DNA of 64,000 nucleotides, taken from contig OX387193.1 of NCBI GenBank assembly GCA_947561395.2, positions 12,896,001 through 12,960,000 on the forward strand, written 5' to 3'. The notes below the pieces were generated by a model. The model saw only the letters and a list, made by a program, of their open reading frames with translations, made no database searches and was not told the origin of the DNA. Positions 10,510 through 21,927 of this stretch are shown piece by piece. Position 1 is the stretch's first letter. The number at the start of each line of letters is the position of its first letter. The translations under genes and the position numbers were made by a program. Origin of the DNA: Buxus sempervirens (lineage: Eukaryota; Streptophyta; Magnoliopsida; Buxales; Buxaceae).

Positions 10510-13500
10510 CTAACTAAATACAACAGAAGACTCTAACAATCCCAAATGAGTCACATGCTCCTTAAACAATTTTGGAGCTAAACCTTTAGTTAGTGGGTCA
10601 GCTAACATATGTTCTGTGGAAACATGCTCAACACAAATATAAGACTCAGCTATTTTCTCTCTAACAAACAAATACTTAATATCAATATGCTTGTAGCGAA
10701 AAGAGCTCCTAGTGTTCCGAGAGAATGCAACTGCTATGGAATTGTCACAAAATATCTTAAGCGGCCTCGAGATGGTGTTCACAACACCTAGCCCCAAGAT
10801 AAAATTCCGCAACCAAATAGCCTGGCATGTAGCCTCATAACAAGCAACATATTCTGCCTCCATTGTAGACGAAGCTACAAGTGTCTGTTTGACACTTTTC
10901 CAAGAAACAGCTCCTCCTGCCATCATAAAAACATAACCAGAAGTGGATCTCCTATCATCTGGACAGCCTGCAGAATCAGCGTCAAAATATCCAGTTACAT
11001 CAAGGATGTCAGATCGCCGATATGTAAGCACTAGATCTTTAGTGCCTTGCAAGTACCTAAGTACTTTCTTTGCAGCTTTCCAATGGGCCAAACCAGGATC
11101 ACTCAAGTATCTCCCAAGAACACTACTAACAAAAGCAATGTCAGGTCGTGTACATACTTGAGCATACATCAAACTACCCACAACTGATGAATAAGGAATC
11201 GTCTGCATTTGAGTCCTTTCACTATCATCCTGAGGGCATTGAGACTTTGAAAATTTATCACCTTTCACAATAGGCGCTTTCCCAGGAGAACAAGAATGCA
11301 TATTAAACTTACTTAGAACTCTATCGATGTAGGATTTTTGAGATAATCCAAGAATGCCACCAGATCTTTCACGAATAATCTGGATGCCCAAGACATAAGA
11401 CGCCTCACCAAGATCCTTCATGTCAAAATGAGATGACAACATGCCTTTTGTCTCTATTAAAAGCTCCATGTCATTTGCAGCGAGTAATATATCATCAACA
11501 TAAAGAACAAGAAAGATATATTTACTCCCATTGACCTTTAGATATTTGCATTGATCGACAATATTCTCCTTAAAACCACAAGAGGTGACAATCTCATCAA
11601 ATTTCAGGTACCATTGTCTTGATGCCTGCTTAAGCCTGTAAATGGATTTCTTAAGCTTACACACCATATGTTCCTTTCCATCAACTTGAAAACCATCTGG
11701 TTGTGTCATGTACACATCCTCAAATAAATGTCCATTAAGGAAAGCTATCTTGACATCCATCTGATGCAACTCAAGGTCCAAGTGAGCCACAAGTGCCATA
11801 ATAATCCGAAAAGAATCCTTGGTAGACACAGGTGAGAAAGTATCTTTATAATCAATACCTTCTCTTTGGCTAAAACCCTTCGCAACAAGCCTAGCTTTAT
11901 ACCTTTCTACCTAACCTTGAGAATCCTACTTTGTCTTAAAGATCCATTTACAACCAATGGGCCTATAACCACAAGGTAGTTCAACCAAATCCCATACACC
12001 ATTCTGACACATCGACGCCATCTCATCATGCATAGCATCTAACCAACATGAGTACTTGGGGCTATCAATGGCCTCCTTAAAGGATCTTGGATCAAAAGAC
12101 ATACCAACATCAAACTCATGCTCCTGCAAATAGACAATGTAATCATCAGATATTGCTGGTCTACGAGTCCTCTTCGATCTCCTCAAAACAGCGTCATTTG
12201 TCCCCATATCAACATCTACTACAGTGTCAATAACCGGATCATGGGAAACAGTATTGGTTCCCTCTATCAATGATGGTGTCAATGATGGTGCAACCAGTGA
12301 TGGAGGAGTAATTTGAACAAGTATAACAACACTCTCCTCTCTAAAGATAACTTCACGTGGAGCAGAACTTCCACTATCAGGGATATCCTCAAAGAAAATG
12401 GCTCTATCAGATTCAATGACTTTAGTGACATTAGAAGGACAATAAAATCTAGAGCCTCTTGATCCCACACAATAGCCAAAAAAATAACCAGAAATGGTCT
12501 TAGGATCAAGTTTCTTTTGAGAAGGATTATAAAGCCTTATTTCTGCCTTGCAACCCCAAACACGGAAATGATTCAAACTAGGCCTTTTGCATGACCATAA
12601 CTCATAAGGAGTTTTGGGGACTGACTTACTTGGCACTTGATTCAGGATGTAGGCGGCGGTTTTCAAAGCTTCACCCCATAAGAATTCAGGCAAAATAGAA
12701 TGACTGAGCATACACCTCACCATATCCATGAGAGTACGATTTCTTCTTTCTGCAATATCATTCTGTTCAGGAGTTCCAGGCATTGTGTACTGAGCCTCAA
12801 TACCACATGCCTCAAGAAATCTAGCAAAAGGTCCAAGATTTCTACCAGTCTCATCATATCTCCCATAATATTCACCACCTCTATCTGATCTTACTGCCTT
12901 AATCTTCTTATTTTTCTTAAGCTCCACTGCAGCCTTAAAAACCTTAAAGGCTTCTAATGAGTCTGATTTTTCACGAATGAGCTCAACATGACCATAGCGA
13001 GAAAAATCATCAATGAATGTAATGAAGTACCTATAATTACCCATGGCAGCAGGGGAAATGGGACCACAGATATCAGTATGAATTAAGTCTAAAATATCCA
13101 CACTTCTGCCAACCTTTTGCTTTCTTGTCTTGGCTGGAAGTTTCCCTTTGATACAATCAACACAAGTTTCAAAGTCAAAAAAATCTAAGTCAACCAGAAT
13201 GCCATCTTTAACCAACCTCTCCATTCCCAACCTTTTGTGCCACAACATAGAAGAGTTTCTACTCATCCTACCACGTTTAGAACCAACTACAGCATTCACA
13301 ACAGAAAAATGAAGAGAAGCATTATCAAGAGCAGGAAGCAAGTCAATTCTATACAAACCATCATATAAAGTAGCTGAACCAACCACAACAGAATTATAAT
13401 AAATAGTAGCTTTTCCATTTCCAAAAAGAAAATCATATCCACATTTGTCCAAAATAGAAACAGAGATCAGATTTCTCCTAATGGAAAGTATATAAGCAGT

Positions 13501-13587
13501 ATCAGACAAGTTCAAAACATGCCTAGAGGCCAAAACAAGTCTTCCTGCACCAATGTGTTCAACTTTGACCTTCACACCGTTGCCCAT
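10510..13587 (-). pseudogene. Copia pol: integrase, reverse transcriptase, RNase H
   Basis: Continuation of the polyprotein after the solo LTR. Integrase shows the zinc-binding LWHKRLGM and CVDC pieces and a catalytic core with [19 protein letters not shown] and the late glutamate region ([13 protein letters not shown]). Reverse transcriptase shows QMDVKIAFLNG and the active-site LYVDD (VLYVDDILLAAND). RNase H shows GYFDADSAGC, STMEAEYVA and EHMLADPLTKG. Two in-frame TAG stops (11926-11928 and 11911-11913) fall between the integrase C-terminus and the reverse transcriptase, in KTK*DSQG*VERYK. Otherwise the frame is open. The upstream junction with gag-protease is broken by the LTR at 13588-15922. 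The element is therefore defective at present. Confidence 0.95.
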
Positions 13588-15922
13588 TGTAGACACCCCA
13601 AATTGCACAGTCAAAATGATCAATAATCATCAAAAATCATTATCTCCTTGAAGGCCAGCACAGAATTTGAGAAAATGAGTTTTTTCCTTGTATCCGGCAA
13701 CTCAGGCCGGATACAAGTGTTTTTCTTCGTATCCGATGGAACATGCCGGATACAAGCAGACCTCAGTGTATCCGGCATCATATGCCGGATACATTAAGGT
13801 ACTTGTGTATCCAGTCTGACATGCCGGATACACTAGTTTTGCTCAAAATTAGGATTTTCCGAGAGATTTCACCTTTTACCATCATATCCCTCATTAAATG
13901 AGGGGAAATCTCGGAAATAGCCTTAGGGTTAAGGTTGGTGGGCTATAGATATTATGTTGTGTTTACCATTCTCACCAACCCTGACCCTAACCTTTGCCTA
14001 TAAATAGGAGGCTCCTCCTTAAGCAAATGGCCATTAACTCTTGTTTTGAATTCTCGCCAAGAAGAACTCCAAGAGAAGAGGAAAACCGCTGCGGAAGTGC
14101 TTCCAGAACTCAGGTAAGCCTCAAACTTTTCTTTTATTTTCTGTCTTTACATTCCTAGGTCTAGATCTCTTCTTCTACCTTTCTGTAGAATAAAGCCTTT
14201 CTATGTGTGTGAAAATCCTTCCCGGGCTCAAAGTATCTCGAGACTCCCCCTAGCCGTAAAACGTGAAGGCGGGATCTAGGAGAAACGAGACTGGGGATTG
14301 ACCCTAGTGCTAGAACCTATGTAGCATAAAGCCTTTTGATTGATTGTAAACCGTTTCATATTCAAAGTACCCTTGATTATCTTGAAGAACCGTGTTTAAC
14401 GGGGAGAGAGAACAAAGGGAAACGATAATGGAACGGAACCCTAGGTTGTTTTAGAACCTTATTTTGATGAATATGTATGCATGCTATGTTGTTCTATTGA
14501 TCTTGTACGGTTTTTCACACTTGCACATACATAGCACAATTTTGGAGGGATAGGCTCACATTTGGGGATTTATTACACTCATTGTGATAAATCACAAATA
14601 AATGGCCTCAATCGATTCTGGAATGTCTTTGGATGATTTTTTAAAGGTTTTGTGTTCATCTTGCACGAATTGCACACACTTTGTCACATTTTTGCATTGG
14701 TTTTACTCAAAAAGGGCTTAGCTTGACAGCACCTGTACCCTTACTTCGGACGCTCATAACTTCATCGTCTGGATGAATTTTGGAGCGATTCTAGAACCAT
14801 GGGAAAGGTGAGACTGTCTAGTTTATGTCCACCAAAGTTTATTAATTTCTATCAAGCAGATTTTTGACACCTCTCTGTCGAAGTTGATTGGACAGTTCAG
14901 GTTTAAATACGGAACTTGTCACTTCGAAAGAGCGCCATGTGTTTGTTTTAAGTCCGATTCGAGTGATTTTTTTTTCTGGGCACTCCTTTATGAGTCTGTT
15001 TTCAAATCCAATTGGTTTCATAATTTTTTGACTCCATTTGAATTATTGGTAATGGGTTTACTCAGAACTGTTCATCAGTACTTTTCTGGGTAAATCTGTG
15101 ATCTTCGGGGCCTGTTCGGGAGACCACCCAAGGCACATCCGAAGGAATTTTTGTATGAGGCTAGTTTCTTTGGAAATATAGCCATACAGACTTCAATCAC
15201 ACCCAAATTTCGTGGGTTTTTATGGAGTGGAGTTTTCTAAGTGATTTTCCAAAAGTTGCCTACTTGCTACTTTTGATTTTCTTTGGCAGCAACCTTACAA
15301 GGAGCATAACTCCTAGGTTTTCACCCGGAATTACTTGAAATTTTGCATGAGACTATTATTTACCATAATCTTTCAAATGGATTTGTTTGATTCAATTTAA
15401 AATGGATTTGAATGATTTCAAGACAAATGGTTCTTGCTTTTACCGAATTTTCCGGATTTAACACAACTTGGTTTTGTGAAACTTTCGCTTTGGATTTCCA
15501 TCTTTTTATGACATTTCAGAAATGATATTGACATAAGAGAAGATCTCAAATCGATTTGGATCTTCGTGTGAATATATCATACACTTGTTCCTTTTTCAAG
15601 GCTTTTCATGATTTTTTAGCAAGCTTCCTATTTTCTTTTAGCATGAACAAACACTTGGCAACCACCTCGTGTGGATGAATGGGGGTGCTTAACACCTTCC
15701 CCCGTTCATAATCTAATCCCCTTAACCATCTCTGGATTTGATTTTCAAGTAGGGTTATTTTTACTCTAGAATTTGCTTTTTAACCCTTTTTGCTTGTTTT
15801 TAATTCTTTTGGTGTACATTCACACCCAAAATCTGAATGGTGGCGACTCTCCCAATTCTTACATTGAGCCCGTGTGTTGACGGAGGGATGATCATTCCGG
15901 TGATTTTTTCCCGTGTCTCACA
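13588..15922 (+). repeat. Solo LTR O2 (Tat/Ogre-like) inside copia pol
   Basis: It runs from TGTAGACACCCCAAATTGCA to CGTGTCTCACA (2335 bp), plus orientation. Flanking 5-mers are CCCAT and CGCAT, a TSD with one change. Joining the flanks restores the copia frame as VVNM-GNGVKV, so the insertion point is exact. It carries a TATA box (about 13998), palindromes (13690-13836) and TGGCGACTC at 15841-15849. Confidence 0.93.
13690..13836. promoter_or_regulatory. Upstream palindrome group of LTR O2
   Basis: Contains gtatccggc...gccggatac (9-bp arms) and gtatccggcat/atgccggatac (11-bp arms, 3-bp loop), plus two weaker pairs, 160-310 bp upstream of the TATA box. Confidence 0.75.
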
Positions 15923-16989
15923 CGCATATTTACTACTATCTCTGTATCACTCGGTCTTCTGAAGTTGCTTAATTCCTGCAAAGAATTCGTAGTGTGAATG
16001 GTTGCACCAGTATCTAGCCACCAAGAATCAGAAGGCAAATCCACCATATGAGACTCAAAACACACTAGAATTGAATGTATACCTTTCTTGTCTAACCAGG
16101 CCTTGAACTTCTTACAGTCTGCCTTCTTGTGACCATACAAATGACAGAAGTTACACTTCCCTTTAAAACCTTCTGTTTTAGGCTTAGGTGGAACACTCAC
16201 ATCAGTTTGTGGAGTAGGTTTCATAGATCTCTTCATGTTCTGAAACTTGTTGCCATTCCTTTTGAAGAATTTCTTCTTCCCTTTGTCATGGGTCACCATA
16301 AGAGCAGCATGAGTCTTACCCTTCTTCATCATCTCCTCTTCTTGAGTTACAATAGCAGTCATTTCACTCAAGTTCCATTCATCTTTATGAGCATTATAAG
16401 TGGTTCTCAGTGCATCAAATTGACTTGGCAAAGATTCAAGCACTTGCCAAACAAAGAAGCTATCAGACAGCATGAGTCTCATCCCCTTGAGTTTATTAAA
16501 GAAATGAGTAAGCTTCATGATGTGCTCCTTGACTCCACTAACCACATCATAGGTTGTAGCAGTAAGGAGTTTTAATAGGGCTCCCTTTTCTGCCTTATCA
16601 AACTTGGTAAATTTCTTTCCAACAGCATCAAGGTAGTCTTTGGCACTTTCTGTATTAGGTATACTTTGCCTAATAGTCTTATCAATAGTGTACTTCATAA
16701 TCATAAGACAAGTCCTATTGGAATGTACCCACTGCTCATAATGAGATTTATCAGCTACAGAACTTTCACTAGTGGGTTCAGCAGGCATATCAACCCTCAA
16801 AGCCAAATCCAAATTCATGATTGCCAGATTGATAGTGAGAGACTCATACCAATCCTCATAGTTGGTTCCTGTTAAACTTTTGATGGCAGATAAGGAGAGA
16901 GACAAAGCCGCATTGCCATAAGCTGTGGAGAATATAACAGAATTTATTATGCATGTGAAACAAAAACATGCACCCATAAATATCTCCAT
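15923..16989 (-). pseudogene. Copia gag and protease
   Basis: An open frame with a UBN2-type gag domain (GTNYEDWYESL near residue 41, then QVLESLPSQFDALR), a basic region, the zinc knuckle CNFCHLYGHKKADC (CX2CX4HX4C, about residue 283) and the protease active site WWLDTGATIHTT. Gag packages the element RNA and protease cuts the polyprotein. The frame ends artificially in the solo LTR at 15922. The first about 25 residues before the gag domain look atypical, so the true start may be later. Confidence 0.92.
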
Positions 16990-17334
16990 TAGGCAATCTT
17001 ATGTCCATACTAGAGTTCAATTCAAAAGGAACTCATATGCACTATGCTAGAGCCCAAAATATATACGAGGGACTCTTACACATGATAAAGCAAAATAGTT
17101 AAATACAAGGATTTAAAATGACCCCTTATCGAGAGGATAGGACTAGGCCACCAAGTATCAAGCACATAACTATTCTCTTTAACATCCTATGCATCCTACC
17201 AAATAGTGATTTGCCGACAGGACAAATTCACTATCCGTACGGATCATAGTATAATGTTATTGTGGAAGCGTAATCAATATATATATATATAACAACATCG
17301 ATAATTTATCATGACTAGTCCTACAAGAGGTGGG
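16990..17334 (-). other. Copia 5' leader, first part
   Basis: Non-coding DNA between gag and the solo LTR X1. AT-rich with an (AT) stretch at about 17278-17290. The leader resumes at 19339-19463 and 21047-21571; nothing else is recognisable there. Confidence 0.7.
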
Positions 17335-19338
17335 TGTGCGCACCTAAAACCTGGATCCTAGATCGCACACCGGGCGCACCTTCCGTGTGTGCCTCGGGAC
17401 ATTCGGAGTCGCCACTGCCTGAGAAGTGCAGGCAGACACGGTTTTGCCCTAACCGAGTCTAAGTCTGGTCTGCGGCTTATTAGAGATCTAGCTAAGTCCT
17501 CGGTTACGTCCGGGGAAGCCTTAAGACACCCCGGCCCGCCCCGTCGGTTTGACGGGTCCCTCGGGTCTCCTTGGTTTTTGAGTCAACTTCACCCTTCCTA
17601 GACCAGCATGCTGCCTTGTTAGGTCTGGCGGGGCCCTCTGGAAGTGTGGGTCCCTTTTGGTTTGATTTTATCTTTTTTATTTATCTAAGTGTAATGGGTC
17701 GGATCTGGGTCCTGTTGGAAGGACCCATGGGCTGCCATGGTTGGGCCCAAGGTGATCTTGGTGGGCCCATCTAGGCCCATTGGGCACCGATTCTTCTCGG
17801 AGTCCGTTCCGTGGCCTTTTCAGGTATTCTGGCAGCTTCAGAAAGGATTGCAGGTTCTTCCAGGGGCTTCATTTGCCTCATTTGGCTCAAATGACCATTC
17901 TATTCTTTTCTTTTTAGTTCTTGGAGGAGATCACCTTTCCCTTTGATTGTTCATAGCCGGTTTCCAGGGGAAAAGAGAGGAATTTACAGGGCTTAGGAAT
18001 CTTCTTTAAAGAAGTCCACTCCTTCTATGCTAAAAACATATATCTCAAGTCAATAAAAGTGTTCTTAGAACACTTCCCTTTTTTTTCTTTCCTTTTTGGC
18101 TTATGACCACCTTTTTAGAACTTGACTTAATGCTATCAACAACAACCAGGTTAGTGATATCAAAACGAAATAATCAAAGGAAGGTGGAGAAAGCTTGAAA
18201 TGATAACTTTGATCATATTAGAAAATGTAATATACTTACAATGCTAGTGATGATTTCTCCGACAAATCCGGCAGCACTTCTGCGTCCCTCGGGAATTCTT
18301 AAAATGGTATGGAAAGGGTTTGGTTAGGTTCTTTAATCCAAGAAGATGAAAGGTCAAAATTTAGGCAAGGTTTTGGGTATTTGGGCATGGTTTTGGGACA
18401 TAGGGGCAATTTGGGCATTAAAAAGGTTTAGAGTGGTGGAGTGGTGGCATGATGGCAGGGTTCGGCCGTGGGTAGCTTCAGGAGGGCAGGGGTTATGGCC
18501 AGAGGAGAGGGCTTGTTCAAATGAGGGGGGTGGCCTCTCTATTTATAGGCAAAATTTCCGTGCCCGTATTTGAAATACGGGCATGCCTTGCTCGTACTTC
18601 AAGTACGGGCGTGCTGTGCCCGTAATTCAAATACGGGTGAAAAACGCACATTTGCAAATCTCGCAGAATCGTCCGTACGGGACGCGTGTTCCGCTGTACA
18701 GCGACGCGTGTCTTCTTCCAGAAGCTTGTCCGTACTTCAAATACGGGCATGCCCTGCCCGTAATGCAAATACGGTCCAGCATGTTTTTTAAATGTTTGGA
18801 TTTCAAATCTTTATTCAATTTGGTTTATTGCAAGATTTCGTCCGATTTCTTTGATTATTTTATGGAAAAGCGAGATTCCTTTTATTAAAATATTATTAAA
18901 CACATTTATCTTACTTATTTTATTGGTTTATTCCATTTTTGCTGCCTTTTTGCCACATGGGCAGTTTTTCTGAAACTTCAACTGCTCATAACTTCTTCGT
19001 CCGGTGTCCGATTTCAGCAAACTTAGTGTCGCTGGAACCGGCTCAGAACCACATATCCATTAGGATCAAGTTTGGCAGCTGAATTGGGGTCGAGAAAAAA
19101 AGTCAACTTTTCGCTCCCCAAAAGTTTGACCAGCTCATATCTTTTTCATCTGGACTCCGATTCCAGCAAATCTAGTTGCGTTGGAATCGTGTCGAAATGC
19201 TCTTTTCAATGAGACGACGTTTGATGGTAAAATTTACTTGAATCAAAAAGTCAATTTTTGACCCCCCTCAGGGTTTGACTTTTAGTTTGACTTTTCATTT
19301 TTCTTTATTTTGGGGGTGCAAAAATCAGGTGCTAACAG
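17335..19338 (-). repeat. Solo LTR X1 (Tat/Ogre-related group X)
   Basis: Minus strand from TGTTAGCACCTGATTTTTGC to GTGCGCACA, 2004 bp, with perfect 5-bp TSD GTGGG (17330-17334, 19339-19343). A TATA box in minus orientation lies at about 18540-18549. The palindrome group is at 18558-18776, and TGGCGACTC lies at 17406-17414, 71-79 bp before the LTR end. Confidence 0.93.
18558..18776. promoter_or_regulatory. Upstream palindrome group of LTR X1
   Basis: Contains gcccgtattt/aaatacgggc with 10-bp arms and a single-base centre, and further CCGTA...TACGG pairs at about 18595, 18620, 18731 and 18757. It lies directly upstream of the TATA box on the minus strand. Confidence 0.75.
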
Positions 19339-19463
19339 TGGGTACATAACCATTTAAGAAAAATATCGATTTTCAATAAATAATACAACCCACGTGTTCA
19401 ATTCAAGCACATGTTAGGACTTGAAACCCATTTGTTTAATTACATAAAATGGTAGAAACAAGT

Positions 19464-21046
19464 TGTGCGCACGTCGTGCCGGTGCGAGGGCGCGCGCGAA
19501 AGCGATGGGAGAATTGGGGGCTAAGAGTCGCCACTGCCTGATGGGGTGCAGGCAGACACCTGGGTGCCCTAAGGATGTCTGTTTTAGTCTGCGGCTTGAG
19601 ATTCTGAGAAAGGGCTCGATTACGGTCCGGGGAAGTCCGTAGACACCCCAGTCCGCCCCGTCGGTTTGACGGGTCCCTTGGATTTTCTGTTTTGTGAGTT
19701 GACTCAATTCTAAATTTACCCCACTTCTATGCCAGCATGCACATTTTATTGGTCTAGGTGGGGACCACTAAGACGGTGCGGGTCCCCTTTTCTTTTATTT
19801 GATTTTATCTTTTATCTAGGTGATGTTGGTTTGACGTGGACCCCGTTGGAAGGCCCACAAGATTCCAATTTGGGCTTTAGTGAAAGCTCAAGTCCCATTT
19901 GGGGTTACTTTGGATAACCCTGCTTATTGGATTTGGTTATTTGGTTTGGGGGTTGACTAATTACACAAAATTGGTGGGTTTACTGGGCTTAAACGTAGAA
20001 CGGTTGTGGTTTGGCTTCGACCGCGCATGCGGTACGGTTTAGGCCAAACCGCTCTGTGTGTGCGGTTCAGGCCCAGAAAACCCAAAAGGCAGAAAATACC
20101 AGGTGGGGCTGTGTTCGTCTACCTCTCGGGGGTCTTTACGAACTTCTGTGGGTCTCTAAACAGACCCACAGTGGCTCAAATGCTCCATTTTTGGCTCGAG
20201 AACCTGCTTTGTTCGCTCATCCATACATATACCCATTCGATCAAATCACGAACAAATACGTGAACTAAACCAAACAGCAGCGATCAGGCATGATTACTAG
20301 TATGCTGGAAAAAAGGAAACAAAAGCACTCCCAAACTGGGAGACACACAAATATGCCCGAAATATGCTCATTTTCATTTATGACAAACAAAATTCCATGG
20401 GAAACATTACCTTGGGGTTAAGACCCTGGAGTGAGGTGTGTTGAAGCTCCTTGAGGCAAAGGAGGTGGCTGGAGCTCCTCCCTTCAATACCAACAACAAG
20501 CTCCTCCTTCTTCAAGCTTCTAGGATGAGGTAGAAGGGCTTACAGGAGGGCAAGATGGGCTTTAGATGGGGCTTGGGGGACTTAGGAAGCCAAGAGGGCT
20601 TGAAAGAGGGGGTTTCGGATCAGAGGGTGTGGGGGAGAAGAAGTGGGAATCAACCCAAAAGAAGCCAGCCCCCCTGTCCAGAGTTCGGGTTTGCTATTTA
20701 TAGAAAACAGGGACAAAACCGCACATACAGTGCGGTTTATGTGCAATTTGGTCAAAACCGCACAGTAGGTGCGGTTTGGTCTAAACCGCAGGGTATGTGC
20801 GGTTTGGCAACGTCTTTTCAGCAATCATTAGGGGACAAACTGCGCAGGCGCAGACTGACGCGCCATGCAACCGTACTGTATGTGCGGTTGACTTTTCGGC
20901 GCCGCTTGCTCTGATTGGCTCGCGAGGGCGGTGGCCGAGGCTGAGGCGATTCAGCCGCCCACTCGGACGAATCATGTTCCTCCAATTTTTATTATTTTCC
21001 ATTTATCTTGGCATATTTTGGTTTGATCAAAATTTGGGTGCTTACA
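19464..21046 (-). repeat. Solo LTR X2 (group X)
   Basis: Minus strand from TGTAAGCACCCAAATTTTGA to GTGCGCACA, 1583 bp, perfect TSD CAAGT (19459-19463, 21047-21051). The TATA-like box is at 20694-20703 (minus). Palindromes with ACCGCAC/GTGCGGT arms lie at 20711-20892, and TGGCGACTC at 19525-19533. Confidence 0.93.
20711..20892. promoter_or_regulatory. Upstream palindrome group of LTR X2
   Basis: Repeated accgcac...gtgcggt pairs with 7-bp arms and 5-bp loops. A related set also occurs downstream at about 20005-20070. Confidence 0.7.
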
Positions 21047-21571
21047 CAAGTCATGCTATAAGTCAAACTAGGAAGAAATTGAAGACATTAGCAACAAATC
21101 AACAAATTACTTCATCTTTGATTGCCCTTTAAGAACACATGCAAAAACCCCTAATCACAAAAGGACGAAAAACAAAAAAACAAAAAACTAGCCATAAATG
21201 AGGAAAGCCAAAATGCAAAGTCACAATGACCATTGCCACAAAAGTCAAGAAAAGAGGCTGTAGAAAACGAATACGGCTGTAAACTTGCTTTTTCCTACAA
21301 GACCCTTGCCACAAACCTGCCATAAGCTTTGTTTTTCTAACAAAAGAAAAAGAGAAAAGGTTGAAACCATAGAAAACACGGCTTCTTTCAAATCACAACA
21401 AGACGAACCCAAAAAGAAAAGGACCTCCGATTTCATCTCAATCACAAAGGACAAAAGCCAATAAAGAATGAAAAGAAACAAAAACACGGCCACATATCAT
21501 CTCTTAACCAGAATACGAAAAAGGGATTTCAATGAGTTGAAGCATACATAGCTATGAATAAAGAGAAGGAA

Positions 21572-21583
21572 GCTCTGATACCA
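21572..21583 (-). other. Primer-binding site of the copia element
   Basis: TGGTATCAGAGC on the minus strand, two bases after the 5' LTR. This is the classic match to the 3' end of initiator methionine tRNA used by Ty1/copia elements. Confidence 0.95.
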
Positions 21584-21585
21584 AT

Positions 21586-21927
21586 TGATAGATTAATACT
21601 TCTCTTAAGACATAGCATATGTTATTCAATGATGAAAACATCACATACCTGGTTGTGAGCAAGATGAGTTCTCCATTTCAATCTTTAGGTTTCTGCAAGA
21701 TAGAGAAAAATGGAGTGTGGAGAAACTACTCTCTACCCCTTTAAGCCCTAAGAGAGAGAGACAACAAAATGCCAACTCCTTAATAGAACTCAATGGGCTA
21801 GTTCTATTTATAGTGGGGTGAGAGTAGGGGCCTCCACATGTGTTAAAATAAAATAGCCCATCCCATTATGGGCCCAATAGACAAATGTAGTGTTTGTCCA
21901 TAAACAAATACATAAACAAATACAACA
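21586..21927 (-). repeat. 5' LTR of the copia element
   Basis: 342 bp. It has an 11-bp insertion relative to the 3' LTR close to its outer end (repeat of ataaacaaat) and is otherwise about 99% identical. Confidence 0.95.

Larger units (their letters stand above)
9686..21927 (-). mobile_element. Ty1/copia LTR retrotransposon, minus strand, containing three solo LTRs
   Basis: The LTRs at 9686-10018 and 21586-21927 start TGTTGTATTTG and end AATCTATCA on the minus strand. A perfect 5-bp TSD GATCG flanks the element (9681-9685, 21928-21932). Segment B has the empty site at the matching position. The two LTRs differ by about three substitutions and two small indels in about 330 bp, so insertion was relatively recent. 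Solo LTRs at 13588, 17335 and 19464 interrupt it; without them the element is about 6.3 kb. Confidence 0.95.
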
